Below the pieces are notes generated by a model. It did no database searches, was not told where the DNA came from, and worked only from the letters and a program-made list of their open reading frames with translations. A program made the position numbers and the translations under genes. Source: DAOUMF01 sp034408935 (GTDB lineage Bacteria; Chloroflexota; Dehalococcoidia; SM23-28-2; RBG-16-64-32). Taken from it: a stretch of DNA of 64,000 nt. This document shows, piece after piece, positions 15,355 to 22,898 of the stretch. The DNA lies in NCBI GenBank assembly GCA_034408935.1, contig DAOUMV010000013.1, positions 248,001 through 312,000 on the forward strand. Reading direction: 5' to 3'. Position 1 is the stretch's first letter. Each line of letters opens with the position of its first letter.

Positions 15355-16236
15355 ATGATGGAAAAGAGGGCACAAGCCATAGAGATGGGCATTTTCGAGA
15401 TAGGCGGCGTCAGCATATTCGTGGCTTTCGCGGCGGGGCTGCTCTCCGTCGCCTCGCCCTGCGTTCTCCCCCTCGTCCCTGCCTATCTGGGCTACCTGAC
15501 GGGCACGGCCATCGACGCGCCGGTGGCGGCGATGGCGGCCACGACCGCCGCCACGACAGGCGGCGACGGCGGCACCGCCGTGGTCACAATCGGAGGAGGA
15601 CCGACCGAGCGTACCGCGCTCTCGCCATCGCCGTTCCTGCACGCTGTCGCCTTCGTCCTGGGGTTCTCATTGATCTTCATCGCTTTCGGGGCGTCCATCG
15701 GGCTGCTGGGATTCTTCCTGGGCGGCGGCAGTGAGTTCTTCTTTCGAGACCAGCAGGACACCATCCTGAAGGTGGCGGGAGGAGCGCTCATCGTCCTCGG
15801 TCTCCACCTTAGCGGCGTCATCACCATCCCCTTCCTGGAGCAGGAGCGCCGTCTCAACATCAAGACCAGCGACAGGGTCGGCTATGCGCGCTCCTTCGTC
15901 GTCGGCTCATCATTCTCCGCCGGCTGGAGCCCCTGCATAGGGCCGACCTTGGGCGCGGTACTTGCCCTCTCGGCGGCCAGCGCCAGCGTCTGGCAGGGCG
16001 TGATCCTGCTGGCGGTGTACTCGGCGGGGCTGTCGATCCCGTTCCTGGCGATGGGCCTGGCGTTCAACTCCGTGAGACCAGTCTTCAACTGGCTGAAGCG
16101 CTACATGGGCGTTATCAACTACGCCAGTGGCGCCCTCCTCATCATCGTGGGCATCCTCATCTTCACCAACAGCCTGATCAACCTGAACAGCCTGTTCAAC
16201 TTCGGCTTCCTCGGCGACCTGTCGGCGGAGGCATAG
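15355..16236 (+). CDS. ccdA: CcdA/DsbD-like transmembrane thiol-disulfide carrier
   Basis: Moves reducing equivalents from cytoplasmic thioredoxin across the membrane for cytochrome c maturation or disulfide reduction outside. 293 residues, about six helices, with the two conserved Cys-Pro motifs: SPCVLPL in the first helix and GWSPCIGP in the fourth. An Ala/Thr/Gly-rich loop of 50 residues after the first helices is longer than usual. Start ATG 15355; ATG 15385 (MGIFEIGG) is also possible. It is 1 base before the lipocalin-like gene, which overlaps tlpA, so the three form one operon. Confidence 0.9.
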   Translation: MMEKRAQAIEMGIFEIGGVSIFVAFAAGLLSVASPCVLPLVPAYLGYLTGTAIDAPVAAMAATTAATTGGDGGTAVVTIGGGPTERTALSPSPFLHAVAFVLGFSLIFIAFGASIGLLGFFLGGGSEFFFRDQQDTILKVAGGALIVLGLHLSGVITIPFLEQERRLNIKTSDRVGYARSFVVGSSFSAGWSPCIGPTLGAVLALSAASASVWQGVILLAVYSAGLSIPFLAMGLAFNSVRPVFNWLKRYMGVINYASGALLIIVGILIFTNSLINLNSLFNFGFLGDLSAEA

Positions 16237-16237
16237 C

Positions 16238-17284
16238 GTGGCCGGCATGCGAGGGGGCGAACCGGCAAGTCAACTGGAACTCGCACGCTCGCGGGCAAAC
16301 CACACCCGCTACCGTCCGGGCCAAGAAACAGGCCACTACGAGAGCTTCTTCCTGCGCGCGAACCACGCAAACCGCCCCCTGGCCTTCTGGATACGCTACA
16401 CCATCTTCAGTCCCGCCGGGCGCCCGGAGGCCGCTCTCGGTGAACTCTGGGCGGTCTACTTCGACGGGGAGAGAAGCCAACATGTGGCCGCGAAGAATGA
16501 AGTGCCCTTCGGCCGCTGCACCTTCAAGACTTCGGAGCTGTTCGTGGAAGTCGATGATGCGCGGCTGGAGCCGGGCACGCTCACGGGGTCTGCCACTTCC
16601 GGCGGTCATCCCGTTTCCTGGGACCTGACCTTCAGCGGCGACGCGCAGCCGCTGTTCATGCTTCCCGTGGACCTCTATTTGACCGAGGGCCCTCAAGCCA
16701 AGGCCCTTGTCGCGATGCCCATGGCGCTCTTCAACGGTTCCCTCCAAGTGGACGGCAAGGAAATCGAGGTGGCAGACTGGGTCGGCAGCCAGAACCACAA
16801 CTGGGGTGCTCGTCACACAGACCATTACGCATGGGGCCAGGTAGCCGGCTTCGACACGCACCCGGACAGCTTCCTGGAAGTGGCGACGGCCCGCCTGAAG
16901 GTCGGGGAGTCATGGACGCCATTCATGACGCCAATGGTGCTGCGCCACCAGGGCGAGGAGATCGCGCTCAACAGCATGAGCCAGGCGGCGGCCGCGAAGG
17001 GGTCATTCAGCTATTTCGACTGGGACTTCAGCTCAGAAACGGAGGCGATCCGTCTCGATGGCAGGATCTCCGCGCCGCGGGAGGCCTTCGTCGGCCTCAG
17101 ATACTACAACCCTCCGGGCGGCGAGAAGCACTGCCTCAACACCAAGATCGCTTCCTGCGAACTCCAGATCACGCACAAGGGAGCGGGCGGAGGCAAAACA
17201 GCGGAGACACTCAGGGCTGGGAACCGGGCCGCGTTTGAGATACTGACGGACGACCGCGATCACGGAGTCGAGATCCGTGCGTGA
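16238..17284 (+). CDS. Lipocalin-like protein (CrtC/AttH or tocopherol-cyclase-like)
   Basis: 348-residue, mostly beta protein. The N-terminal half starts with HYESFFLRANHANRPLAFWIRY and the middle has VGSQNHNWGARHTDHYAWGQV, like the NHxWG signature of the CrtC/AttH lipocalin group, which includes hydroxyneurosporene synthase, and of tocopherol-cyclase-like proteins. These bind or hydrate hydrophobic ligands. No signal peptide is obvious. GTG 16238 starts 1 base after ccdA and the 3' end overlaps tlpA by 8 bases, so it is tied to extracytoplasmic redox genes. The assignment rests on motif resemblance only. Confidence 0.6.
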   Translation: MAGMRGGEPASQLELARSRANHTRYRPGQETGHYESFFLRANHANRPLAFWIRYTIFSPAGRPEAALGELWAVYFDGERSQHVAAKNEVPFGRCTFKTSELFVEVDDARLEPGTLTGSATSGGHPVSWDLTFSGDAQPLFMLPVDLYLTEGPQAKALVAMPMALFNGSLQVDGKEIEVADWVGSQNHNWGARHTDHYAWGQVAGFDTHPDSFLEVATARLKVGESWTPFMTPMVLRHQGEEIALNSMSQAAAAKGSFSYFDWDFSSETEAIRLDGRISAPREAFVGLRYYNPPGGEKHCLNTKIASCELQITHKGAGGGKTAETLRAGNRAAFEILTDDRDHGVEIRA

Positions 17285-17948
17285 TCTCAGGAGCCGACTG
17301 TTGGCCCTGGCCGGCTTGGTGGTCATCGTGGGTGGCGTGATGGCGATCCTCTTCCTCGCCGGAGCGCTCGGAAGCCAGGGAGGCGGAGAGGGGATCGAGG
17401 ACGCGGTGGTTCTCGATCCGCCGCGCGGCCCGGGCCAGGAGAACCTCGATGTCCTACCCAAGGAGGGGAGCCTCGCCCCCGACTTCGAGATATCGGACTT
17501 CGACGGTGCCCGCCACCGCCTCAGCGACTTCCGCGGGCAGCCCGTCTACGTCAACTTCTGGGCGACCTGGTGCGGCCCCTGCCGAGAGGAGCTCCCCGAG
17601 ATGCAGGAGCTTCTGGACCGCCACGGAGACGATCTCGCCATCATCACTGTCAGCAGAAGTGAGCCCCTCGGAGCCGCGAAGGCCTTCTTCGCCAACCTGG
17701 AGAAGCTGAGCGGGGAGCCAGGCGTCAGCTTCACCGTCGACGGCATGGACCCCAATGAGACTCTGTACAGGAAGTACACACCCATCCCTGGTGCTTTGCC
17801 GGTCAGCGTCTTCGTAGACGCCAACGGCGAGGTCGTGAAGGTGTTTACCGGCCTCATCGACCTGGAGACCATGGAAGATGCGGTGGCGGACGCGGTCGCC
17901 TCCGCTGACGTGTCGGAGAACGAGGCGACGGGTCCCACCGGCTCCTAG
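17277..17948 (+). CDS. TlpA/ResA-like membrane-anchored thioredoxin
   Basis: 223 residues: N-terminal anchor helix (about 8-27), a Gly/Glu linker, then a thioredoxin-like AhpC/TSA-Redoxin domain with WATWCGPCREELPEM and the cis-proline IPGALPVSVFVD. It should act outside the membrane, reducing apocytochrome c or other disulfides with electrons from CcdA, which is in the same operon. GTG 17277 overlaps the upstream gene. The C-terminal tail is acidic and short. CcdA plus TlpA is a standard functional pair. Confidence 0.92.
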   Translation: MRDLRSRLLALAGLVVIVGGVMAILFLAGALGSQGGGEGIEDAVVLDPPRGPGQENLDVLPKEGSLAPDFEISDFDGARHRLSDFRGQPVYVNFWATWCGPCREELPEMQELLDRHGDDLAIITVSRSEPLGAAKAFFANLEKLSGEPGVSFTVDGMDPNETLYRKYTPIPGALPVSVFVDANGEVVKVFTGLIDLETMEDAVADAVASADVSENEATGPTGS

Positions 17949-18032
17949 ACTCTGCCGCTATCCTGGTGAAGACCGCCAGCCTGCGGTATACTGCCCAAGG
18001 GTAACCCTTACGCAACCGTCAAGGAGGAGACG

Positions 18033-19268
18033 ATGAGGGACGTCGCTATCATCGGCGCCGGGATGACGAAGTTCGGCAAGTTCCTTGATCGCAGCATGAA
18101 GGACCTCACCCGCGAAGCCGTTGACGGTGCACTTAGCTGCGCCGGCATCGATAAGTCCAAGATCGAGGCTGCCGTCGTCGGCAACGCCGCCGCCGGCCTC
18201 GTCACCGGCCAGGAGTGCATCCGCGGCCAGGTGGTCCTGCGGGAGATGGGCATCGGCGGCATCCCTATCATCAACACCGAGAACGCCTGCGCCAGCTCCT
18301 CCACCGCCTTCCACATGGCCTGGCTGTACGTCGCCTCCGGCATGTACGACATGGCCCTTGCCGTGGGCGTGGAAAAGCTGTACCACGAGGACAAGCGCAA
18401 GTCATTCGCCGCCATCGGCGCCGCCGTGGACATGGAGTGGCTGCAGCAGATGCAGGCCGCTATGAAGGCCTCCCGCGGCAGTGGCGACGGAGGCGGGCAG
18501 GCCGCCATCGGCGAAGGGGCCGGCGAGAAGCGCTCCATGTTCATGGACTTCTACGCCGCCTTCGCCCGCCAGCACATGGCGCGCCACGGCACCACCAAGG
18601 AGCAGTTCGGGAACATCGCCGTCAAGAACCACTACCACGGCTCCCTCAACCCCCATGCCCAGTACCGCGAAGTGTACACACTCGAGGAGATACTCGAGTC
18701 GCCGCTGGTGGCGGAGCCTCTCACCCGCCTCATGTGCTCCCCCATCGGCGACGGCGCGGCTGCCGCCATCCTCTGCCCCGCCGACAAGGCCAAACAGTTC
18801 ACCACCAAGCCCGTCCGCATCCTCGCCTCCTGCGTGGGCTCTGGCAGCGATCACGCCCCTGGCGAGCCCGGCATCACGGAGCGCGTATCGCAGCAGGCGT
18901 ACAAGAAGGCGGGAGTGGGGCCGGAAGACCTCAACGTCGTCGAGGTGCACGACGCCTCGGCCCCGGCGGAGCTGGTGCTGTATGAGGAACTGGGCCTCTG
19001 CCCTGTGGGCGAGGGCGGGAAGCTCATCGACTCCCGCGATACGTACGTCGACGGCCGCATACCGGTGAACACCAGCGGCGGCCTGATCTCCAAGGGCCAC
19101 CCCATCGGCGCCACGGGCGTTGCCCAAATATACGAGATCTTCACCCAGCTACGGGGTGAAGCCGGGGACCGGCAGGTGGCCAATCCCCGCGTGGGCATGA
19201 CGGAGAACGGCGGCGGCATGGTGCGGGCAGAAGCGGCAGCGCTCTCCGTCCACATCCTCTCTACATAG
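18033..19268 (+). CDS. Thiolase family protein (SCP2-thiolase-like)
   Basis: 411 residues. Catalytic Cys in NACASSS and His in GHPIGATG are present. The C-terminal motif that normally supplies the second Cys reads ENGGGMVRAEAAAL with no cysteine, as in SCP2-type thiolases. It may cleave or condense 3-ketoacyl-CoA with branched or bulky chains. ATG 18033 follows AAGGAGGAG, and TATACT lies at 17987-17992. The next gene, 22 bases on, is a crotonase, so a CoA beta-oxidation-like unit is probable. No DUF35 partner is adjacent, although these proteins often have one. Confidence 0.88.
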   Translation: MRDVAIIGAGMTKFGKFLDRSMKDLTREAVDGALSCAGIDKSKIEAAVVGNAAAGLVTGQECIRGQVVLREMGIGGIPIINTENACASSSTAFHMAWLYVASGMYDMALAVGVEKLYHEDKRKSFAAIGAAVDMEWLQQMQAAMKASRGSGDGGGQAAIGEGAGEKRSMFMDFYAAFARQHMARHGTTKEQFGNIAVKNHYHGSLNPHAQYREVYTLEEILESPLVAEPLTRLMCSPIGDGAAAAILCPADKAKQFTTKPVRILASCVGSGSDHAPGEPGITERVSQQAYKKAGVGPEDLNVVEVHDASAPAELVLYEELGLCPVGEGGKLIDSRDTYVDGRIPVNTSGGLISKGHPIGATGVAQIYEIFTQLRGEAGDRQVANPRVGMTENGGGMVRAEAAALSVHILST

Positions 19269-19290
19269 CGCAGTCGGGGGACCCGGCCGG

Positions 19291-20052
19291 GTGGATTACG
19301 AAACCCTGATCGTCGAGCAGACGGGCGGCATCGCGACCATCCGCCTCAACCGGCCCGATAAGCACAACGCCCTCAGTGCCCGGCTCTGTCACGAGATCAT
19401 CGACGCCCTAGACGCGCTGGAGGCTGATGACGCCGTCAACGTGCTCATCCTCACCGGCGTCGGAGAGAAGGCGTTCTGCGCCGGCGCCGACATGGCCGAG
19501 GCCACGGGCACCGGCGGGGCCAAGGCCAGTGACGTGGGAGCCCCCGCCCAGGCCGTGGCCCGCGTCCTGGGCACCCGCAAGCCCATCATTGCCGCCGTCA
19601 ACGGCTACGCATACGGCGGCGGCGCCTTCCTCGCCGTCAACTGCGACATCCGCGTCGCCTCCGAGAACGCCAGCTTCCGTTTCGTGGGGGCCAGCTACGG
19701 GCTGGTCGTGAGCGCCTTCCAGCTCCCGCGCATCGTGGAGGCGCCGCTGGCCAAGGAGCTGATCTTCACCGCCCGCACCATCGACGCCAAGGAGGCACTG
19801 CGCATCGGCCTGGTGAACCACCTGGTGCCCCTGGACGAGCTGGAACCCACCGTCATGGAGATGGCCCAGGCGATCGCGGCCAACTCACGTGCCGCCGTCA
19901 TGGCCTCCAAGGAGGTCATCGACATCGCCACTGCCAGCGCGGATGCCCTACGGCGGGAGGTGGAGGCGAACCGCGAGCTGCGACAGTCGCGCGAGCATCG
20001 GGAGCGCTTCCGGGACGCCGCCACGCGGGTCACCGGCGACAAGCAAGCCTAG
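19291..20052 (+). CDS. Enoyl-CoA hydratase/isomerase (crotonase) family protein
   Basis: 253-residue crotonase fold. The oxyanion motifs FCAGADMAEA and NGYAYGGGAFLAVNCDIRVAS are clear. The usual catalytic glutamates are not: the PE position reads GA (SFRFVGASYGL) and no Glu precedes the FQLPRIVEA segment at the second site. It may therefore be an isomerase, decarboxylase or hydrolase variant rather than a hydratase. GTG 19291, 22 bases after the thiolase stop. Its end overlaps the convergent PrpD-like gene by 4 bases. Confidence 0.87.
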   Translation: MDYETLIVEQTGGIATIRLNRPDKHNALSARLCHEIIDALDALEADDAVNVLILTGVGEKAFCAGADMAEATGTGGAKASDVGAPAQAVARVLGTRKPIIAAVNGYAYGGGAFLAVNCDIRVASENASFRFVGASYGLVVSAFQLPRIVEAPLAKELIFTARTIDAKEALRIGLVNHLVPLDELEPTVMEMAQAIAANSRAAVMASKEVIDIATASADALRREVEANRELRQSREHRERFRDAATRVTGDKQA

Positions 20053-21431
20053 CGGTGCACCTCGGTCGTAGTTGCCCTTAGCGTTTCGGTTAGGCTCCCC
20101 ACATCCGGCACGTCTTCTAGCCGCTCGATAAGGCGAAGCGAGCCGTTGATAGCCTGAGTGAAAAGGACAGTCCCGGCGCAGTCGCGGAACTTCTCGGCCA
20201 ACTCCTCCCAGGACAGAGGCCGCGACGGATCGCCCCGAGGCGTGTCCACTCGCAGGCTGTGCTCACTCCCATCCTTGAGCACGATGCGTAGCTCGGCATA
20301 GCCGCCGATGGGGAAGGCGCCGGGCTCCGCACCCTCGCTGGCCTCCACCTTTGCCATCAGCTCCCGCACCACCGGGCGGCGGATGGCCTCGTCCGTGAAG
20401 GAGGCCAGGCCCACCCGGCTGTCCGTCAGGGCCGCCGCCAGGCAGTACTCCAGGCTGAACTTCCCCTCCAACCCCGTCGCCGGCGGCTCCCGGCGCAGGG
20501 GCAGCAGCGCCCCGCGACTCACCTCCACCCAGATCCGGACGATACTGCCGGGATCGATCCCGTGCCGGGCCCGCAGGTCGAGGGCGGCGTCCAGCGAGCG
20601 GTGGACGGCGTAGCAGCAGGGGTAGAGCTTGACCCCGATGCCGGAGGAGGTGATCTCGAACGGGTCCCCGAGCGCGGCCAGGGGCTCCAAGTCGACCTCT
20701 GAGCCGCCGCTCATCGCGCGCAGGAACCCGCTCTCGCCCTCCAGGGCGCGGGCGTCGGCGGTGAAGCCGCGACCGGACATCTCAGCCGCCACCACGCCGT
20801 TGCGGGCGGCCCAGCCCGCATGCAGCGGCTTGGTCATCGTCCCGAAGTTCTGCTGAAGGCCGCCGGCCAGGGAGGCGGCGATGCCCAGCGCCATCTGTGT
20901 CCGTCTGGCATCCAGCCCCAGGAGCCGAGCGCAGGCCGCCGCTGCACCCAGCGTGCCCAGGGTGGACGTGGCGTGCCAGCCCAGGGCGTAGTGCGCCTCG
21001 CCGATGGCCCGACCCAGCCTCGCCTCCACCTCAAACCCCAGCACGAAGGCCGTGAGCAGATCACGGCCGCTGCAACCCGCTTTCTCACCCGTTGCCAGGA
21101 CAGCAGTGACCAAGGGCGCGCTGGGGTGCCCGCGCATGGGCAGGCTGACATCGTCGTAGTCCAGGGCGTGCCCGGCGGTGCCGCTGACCAGCGCCGCCTC
21201 GGGGGCCGGCGCTCGGAACCGCTGCCCCAGCACCGTCGCCTCTTCGTGGCCGCCCTGCTTGCGCACCCACTCCGCCACGATGCGGACGCCCTCCTCCGAC
21301 GAGCCAGCCAGGGCCACGCCCAACGTGTCCAGCACGGACCGCTTGGCCTGTGCGATGGCCTCCTCCGGCACGCTCTCCGCCTCGGCCACGAAGCGGGCCA
21401 GGCGCTCGCTCGCGTTCACGGGTCGCTTCAC
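20049..21431 (-). CDS. MmgE/PrpD family protein
   Basis: 460 residues of the 2-methylcitrate dehydratase-like family, covering the MmgE/PrpD fold from ERLARFVAEAE to the last helical domain. Visible: GTAGHALDYDD (active-site His/Asp region), MRGHPSAP, KPLHAGWAARNGV and KLYPCCYAVH. Besides PrpD, the family contains itaconate-related and cis-aconitate enzymes; with no prpB or prpC nearby the substrate is open. Its start overlaps the next leftward gene by 4 bases (21428-21431), giving a short two-gene unit. Confidence 0.9.
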   Translation of the reverse strand: MKRPVNASERLARFVAEAESVPEEAIAQAKRSVLDTLGVALAGSSEEGVRIVAEWVRKQGGHEEATVLGQRFRAPAPEAALVSGTAGHALDYDDVSLPMRGHPSAPLVTAVLATGEKAGCSGRDLLTAFVLGFEVEARLGRAIGEAHYALGWHATSTLGTLGAAAACARLLGLDARRTQMALGIAASLAGGLQQNFGTMTKPLHAGWAARNGVVAAEMSGRGFTADARALEGESGFLRAMSGGSEVDLEPLAALGDPFEITSSGIGVKLYPCCYAVHRSLDAALDLRARHGIDPGSIVRIWVEVSRGALLPLRREPPATGLEGKFSLEYCLAAALTDSRVGLASFTDEAIRRPVVRELMAKVEASEGAEPGAFPIGGYAELRIVLKDGSEHSLRVDTPRGDPSRPLSWEELAEKFRDCAGTVLFTQAINGSLRLIERLEDVPDVGSLTETLRATTTEVHR

Positions 21432-21976
21432 TGAACCATCCCAAATCTCTCGTTTCGCTTGGTCACCTTCAGAAAGTAGTCCAGTCTCTGCGTGAAGACT
21501 TCCGGCCGTCTTCTGGCAGCCTCGATCCAGCCAACACGGATCCGCTTGTAGCTGTGCGGAAACTGCTGAAAGTTGTTCCAGACCTCAGGATCCCGTCTCA
21601 GTGCTTCAAGGATGTCGGCCGGGATGCTGAACTCTCGGTCCAAGAGATCACCGACAGCGGCGAGACCGGCCGGCGTCATTCTTCCCTCATCCATCAACCG
21701 TCTCACCCGCTCCAAATTCATCTCTGACCACCTGCTCTTCGGTTTTCTCGGAGAGAACCTCTGAACCCTGCCGTCTTCCCCGAACTTCTTGACAACGCTG
21801 TCTATCCAGCCGAAACAGAGAGCCTCCTCAACCGCGTCGTTGTATGGGATTGAGGGCTTGCCGCTGCCCTTCCGGTAAGAGACAAGCCATATCTCGAACT
21901 CGTTATTGTGGTGCTTTTGCAGCCACTTTCGCCACTGCTTGCGATCAGTGACATAGAGTGTCTTACCTATTTCCAC
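21428..21976 (-). CDS. YdeI/OmpD-associated family protein
   Basis: 182 residues matching the YdeI/OmpD-associated or bacteriocin-protection family: WRKWLQKHHNNEFEIWLVSYRK, IPYNDAVEEALCFGWIDS, RFSPRKPKSRWSEMN and the C-terminal FPHSYKRIRVGWIEAARR. The biochemical role of the family is not established. GTG 21976 is chosen because the matching region starts there and a TATAAT box ends 7 bases upstream, so the mRNA would be leaderless. The open frame continues upstream to 22120 but has no family features and overlaps the L19 leader. Codon use is less GC-biased than in neighbours. Confidence 0.82.
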   Translation of the reverse strand: MEIGKTLYVTDRKQWRKWLQKHHNNEFEIWLVSYRKGSGKPSIPYNDAVEEALCFGWIDSVVKKFGEDGRVQRFSPRKPKSRWSEMNLERVRRLMDEGRMTPAGLAAVGDLLDREFSIPADILEALRRDPEVWNNFQQFPHSYKRIRVGWIEAARRRPEVFTQRLDYFLKVTKRNERFGMVQ

Positions 21977-21982
21977 TGCTCG

Positions 21983-21988
21983 ATTATA
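21983..21988 (-). promoter_or_regulatory. TATAAT box of a leaderless YdeI-like transcript
   Basis: Perfect TATAAT on the minus strand, six bases before the GTG start at 21976. Initiation at the usual distance from -10 coincides with the first base of the start codon. No -35 match. Confidence 0.5.
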
Positions 21989-22118
21989 GTCCCCCTCCGC
22001 TCCACTCCGCCGGTTGCCAGTCCCTCCAGCGCGCCGCCAGCACAGCGACGGGCTGCTCCCGTCCGTGATCACCAGCTTGCTCTCCAGTTGGGCGGCCAGT
22101 AAACTGGGCAAGGTTGCC

Positions 22119-22790
22119 ATGAACCTGGAGTCAATCGTTCAGCCCAAGAAGAACCCCAAGATCCCCGACTTCCGTCCCGGGGATACGGTACGTGTGATGG
22201 CGCGGGTCGTCGAGGGGGACCGGGAACGCCTACAGGCGTTCGAGGGAGTAGTCATCCGCAAGCGGCGCGGGGGCATCAACTCCAGCTTCACGGTTCGCCG
22301 CGTGACCCACGGCGTCGGCGTGGAGCGCACGTTCCTGCTGCATTCGCCGAGGCTGGAGAGCGTGGGGGTGGTGCGAGTGGGCCGCGTTCGCCGGGCCAGG
22401 TTGTACTACCTCCGCAAACGGGTGGGCAAGAGGACCCGCGTCCGCGCCGGCTCCCGCGACCGCTTCGAGGAGTTGGCGCGACAACTGGCCGAGGCGGGCG
22501 AGGAGCCGCTGGCGGAAGAGGAAGCGGTGGCAGAAGAGGCCGAGGCCGCCCAGGAGGTCGAGGCCGAAGGCGAGGCAGAAGAGGTGAAAGCTGTGGCAGA
22601 AACGGAAGAGGCAGAGGAGACCGAAGAGGAGGAGGCGGCCGAGGCGGAGGGAGAAGAAGAGGCCGAGCGGGAAGCTGAAGGCGTCCCGGAAGAAGAAGCA
22701 AAGGAAGAAGGAGCCGAGGTCGGGGAAGCCGCTGAGGAGCCCACCGCTGAGGCGGAGGCCGAGACCGAGGAGGAGAAGGCCGCCGAGTAA
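22119..22790 (+). CDS. rplS: Ribosomal protein L19 with a long acidic C-terminal tail
   Basis: Large-subunit protein at the 30S interface. Residues 1-115 are a standard L19: IPDFRPGDTVRV, FEGVVIRKRRGG, SFTVRRVTHGVGVERTF and KRVGKRTRVRAG. From about residue 120 to the end (223) a Glu/Ala-rich acidic tail follows, nearly doubling the usual 115-125 residues. The tail frame is open and GC-biased and runs up to a good terminator, so it is coding rather than a missed stop. ATG 22119; a weak promoter (TTGCTC-17-TAAACT, 22077-22105) would give a short leader. Divergent from the YdeI-like gene. Confidence 0.95.
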   Translation: MNLESIVQPKKNPKIPDFRPGDTVRVMARVVEGDRERLQAFEGVVIRKRRGGINSSFTVRRVTHGVGVERTFLLHSPRLESVGVVRVGRVRRARLYYLRKRVGKRTRVRAGSRDRFEELARQLAEAGEEPLAEEEAVAEEAEAAQEVEAEGEAEEVKAVAETEEAEETEEEEAAEAEGEEEAEREAEGVPEEEAKEEGAEVGEAAEEPTAEAEAETEEEKAAE

Positions 22791-22812
22791 CGCGGACAGA
22801 GGACGAGAGCGC

Positions 22813-22836
22813 GCCGCCCTCTACGGGCGGCTTTTT
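22813..22836 (+). terminator. Rho-independent terminator of rplS
   Basis: GCCGCCC (22813-22819), five-base loop, GGGCGGC (22825-22831), then TTTTT (22832-22836). It lies 22 bases after the L19 stop codon and is the clearest T-tract terminator in the window. Confidence 0.9.
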
Positions 22837-22873
22837 GTGTGCCGCCTTCCCTTTCCACTTGTGACCACCGCAG

Positions 22874-22882
22874 TGCTATAGT
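22874..22882 (+). promoter_or_regulatory. Extended -10 promoter of priA
   Basis: TGC followed by TATAGT, 16 bases before ATG 22899 and just after the rplS terminator. GGAGG at 22889 is the ribosome binding site. Confidence 0.55.
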
Positions 22883-22898
22883 CGGCGCGGAGGTGCCG

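Noticed and set aside
15177..15734. Rightward open frame across the cysS end and ccdA start
   Set aside because: Out of frame with both real genes, Arg/Gly/His-rich, with no family features.
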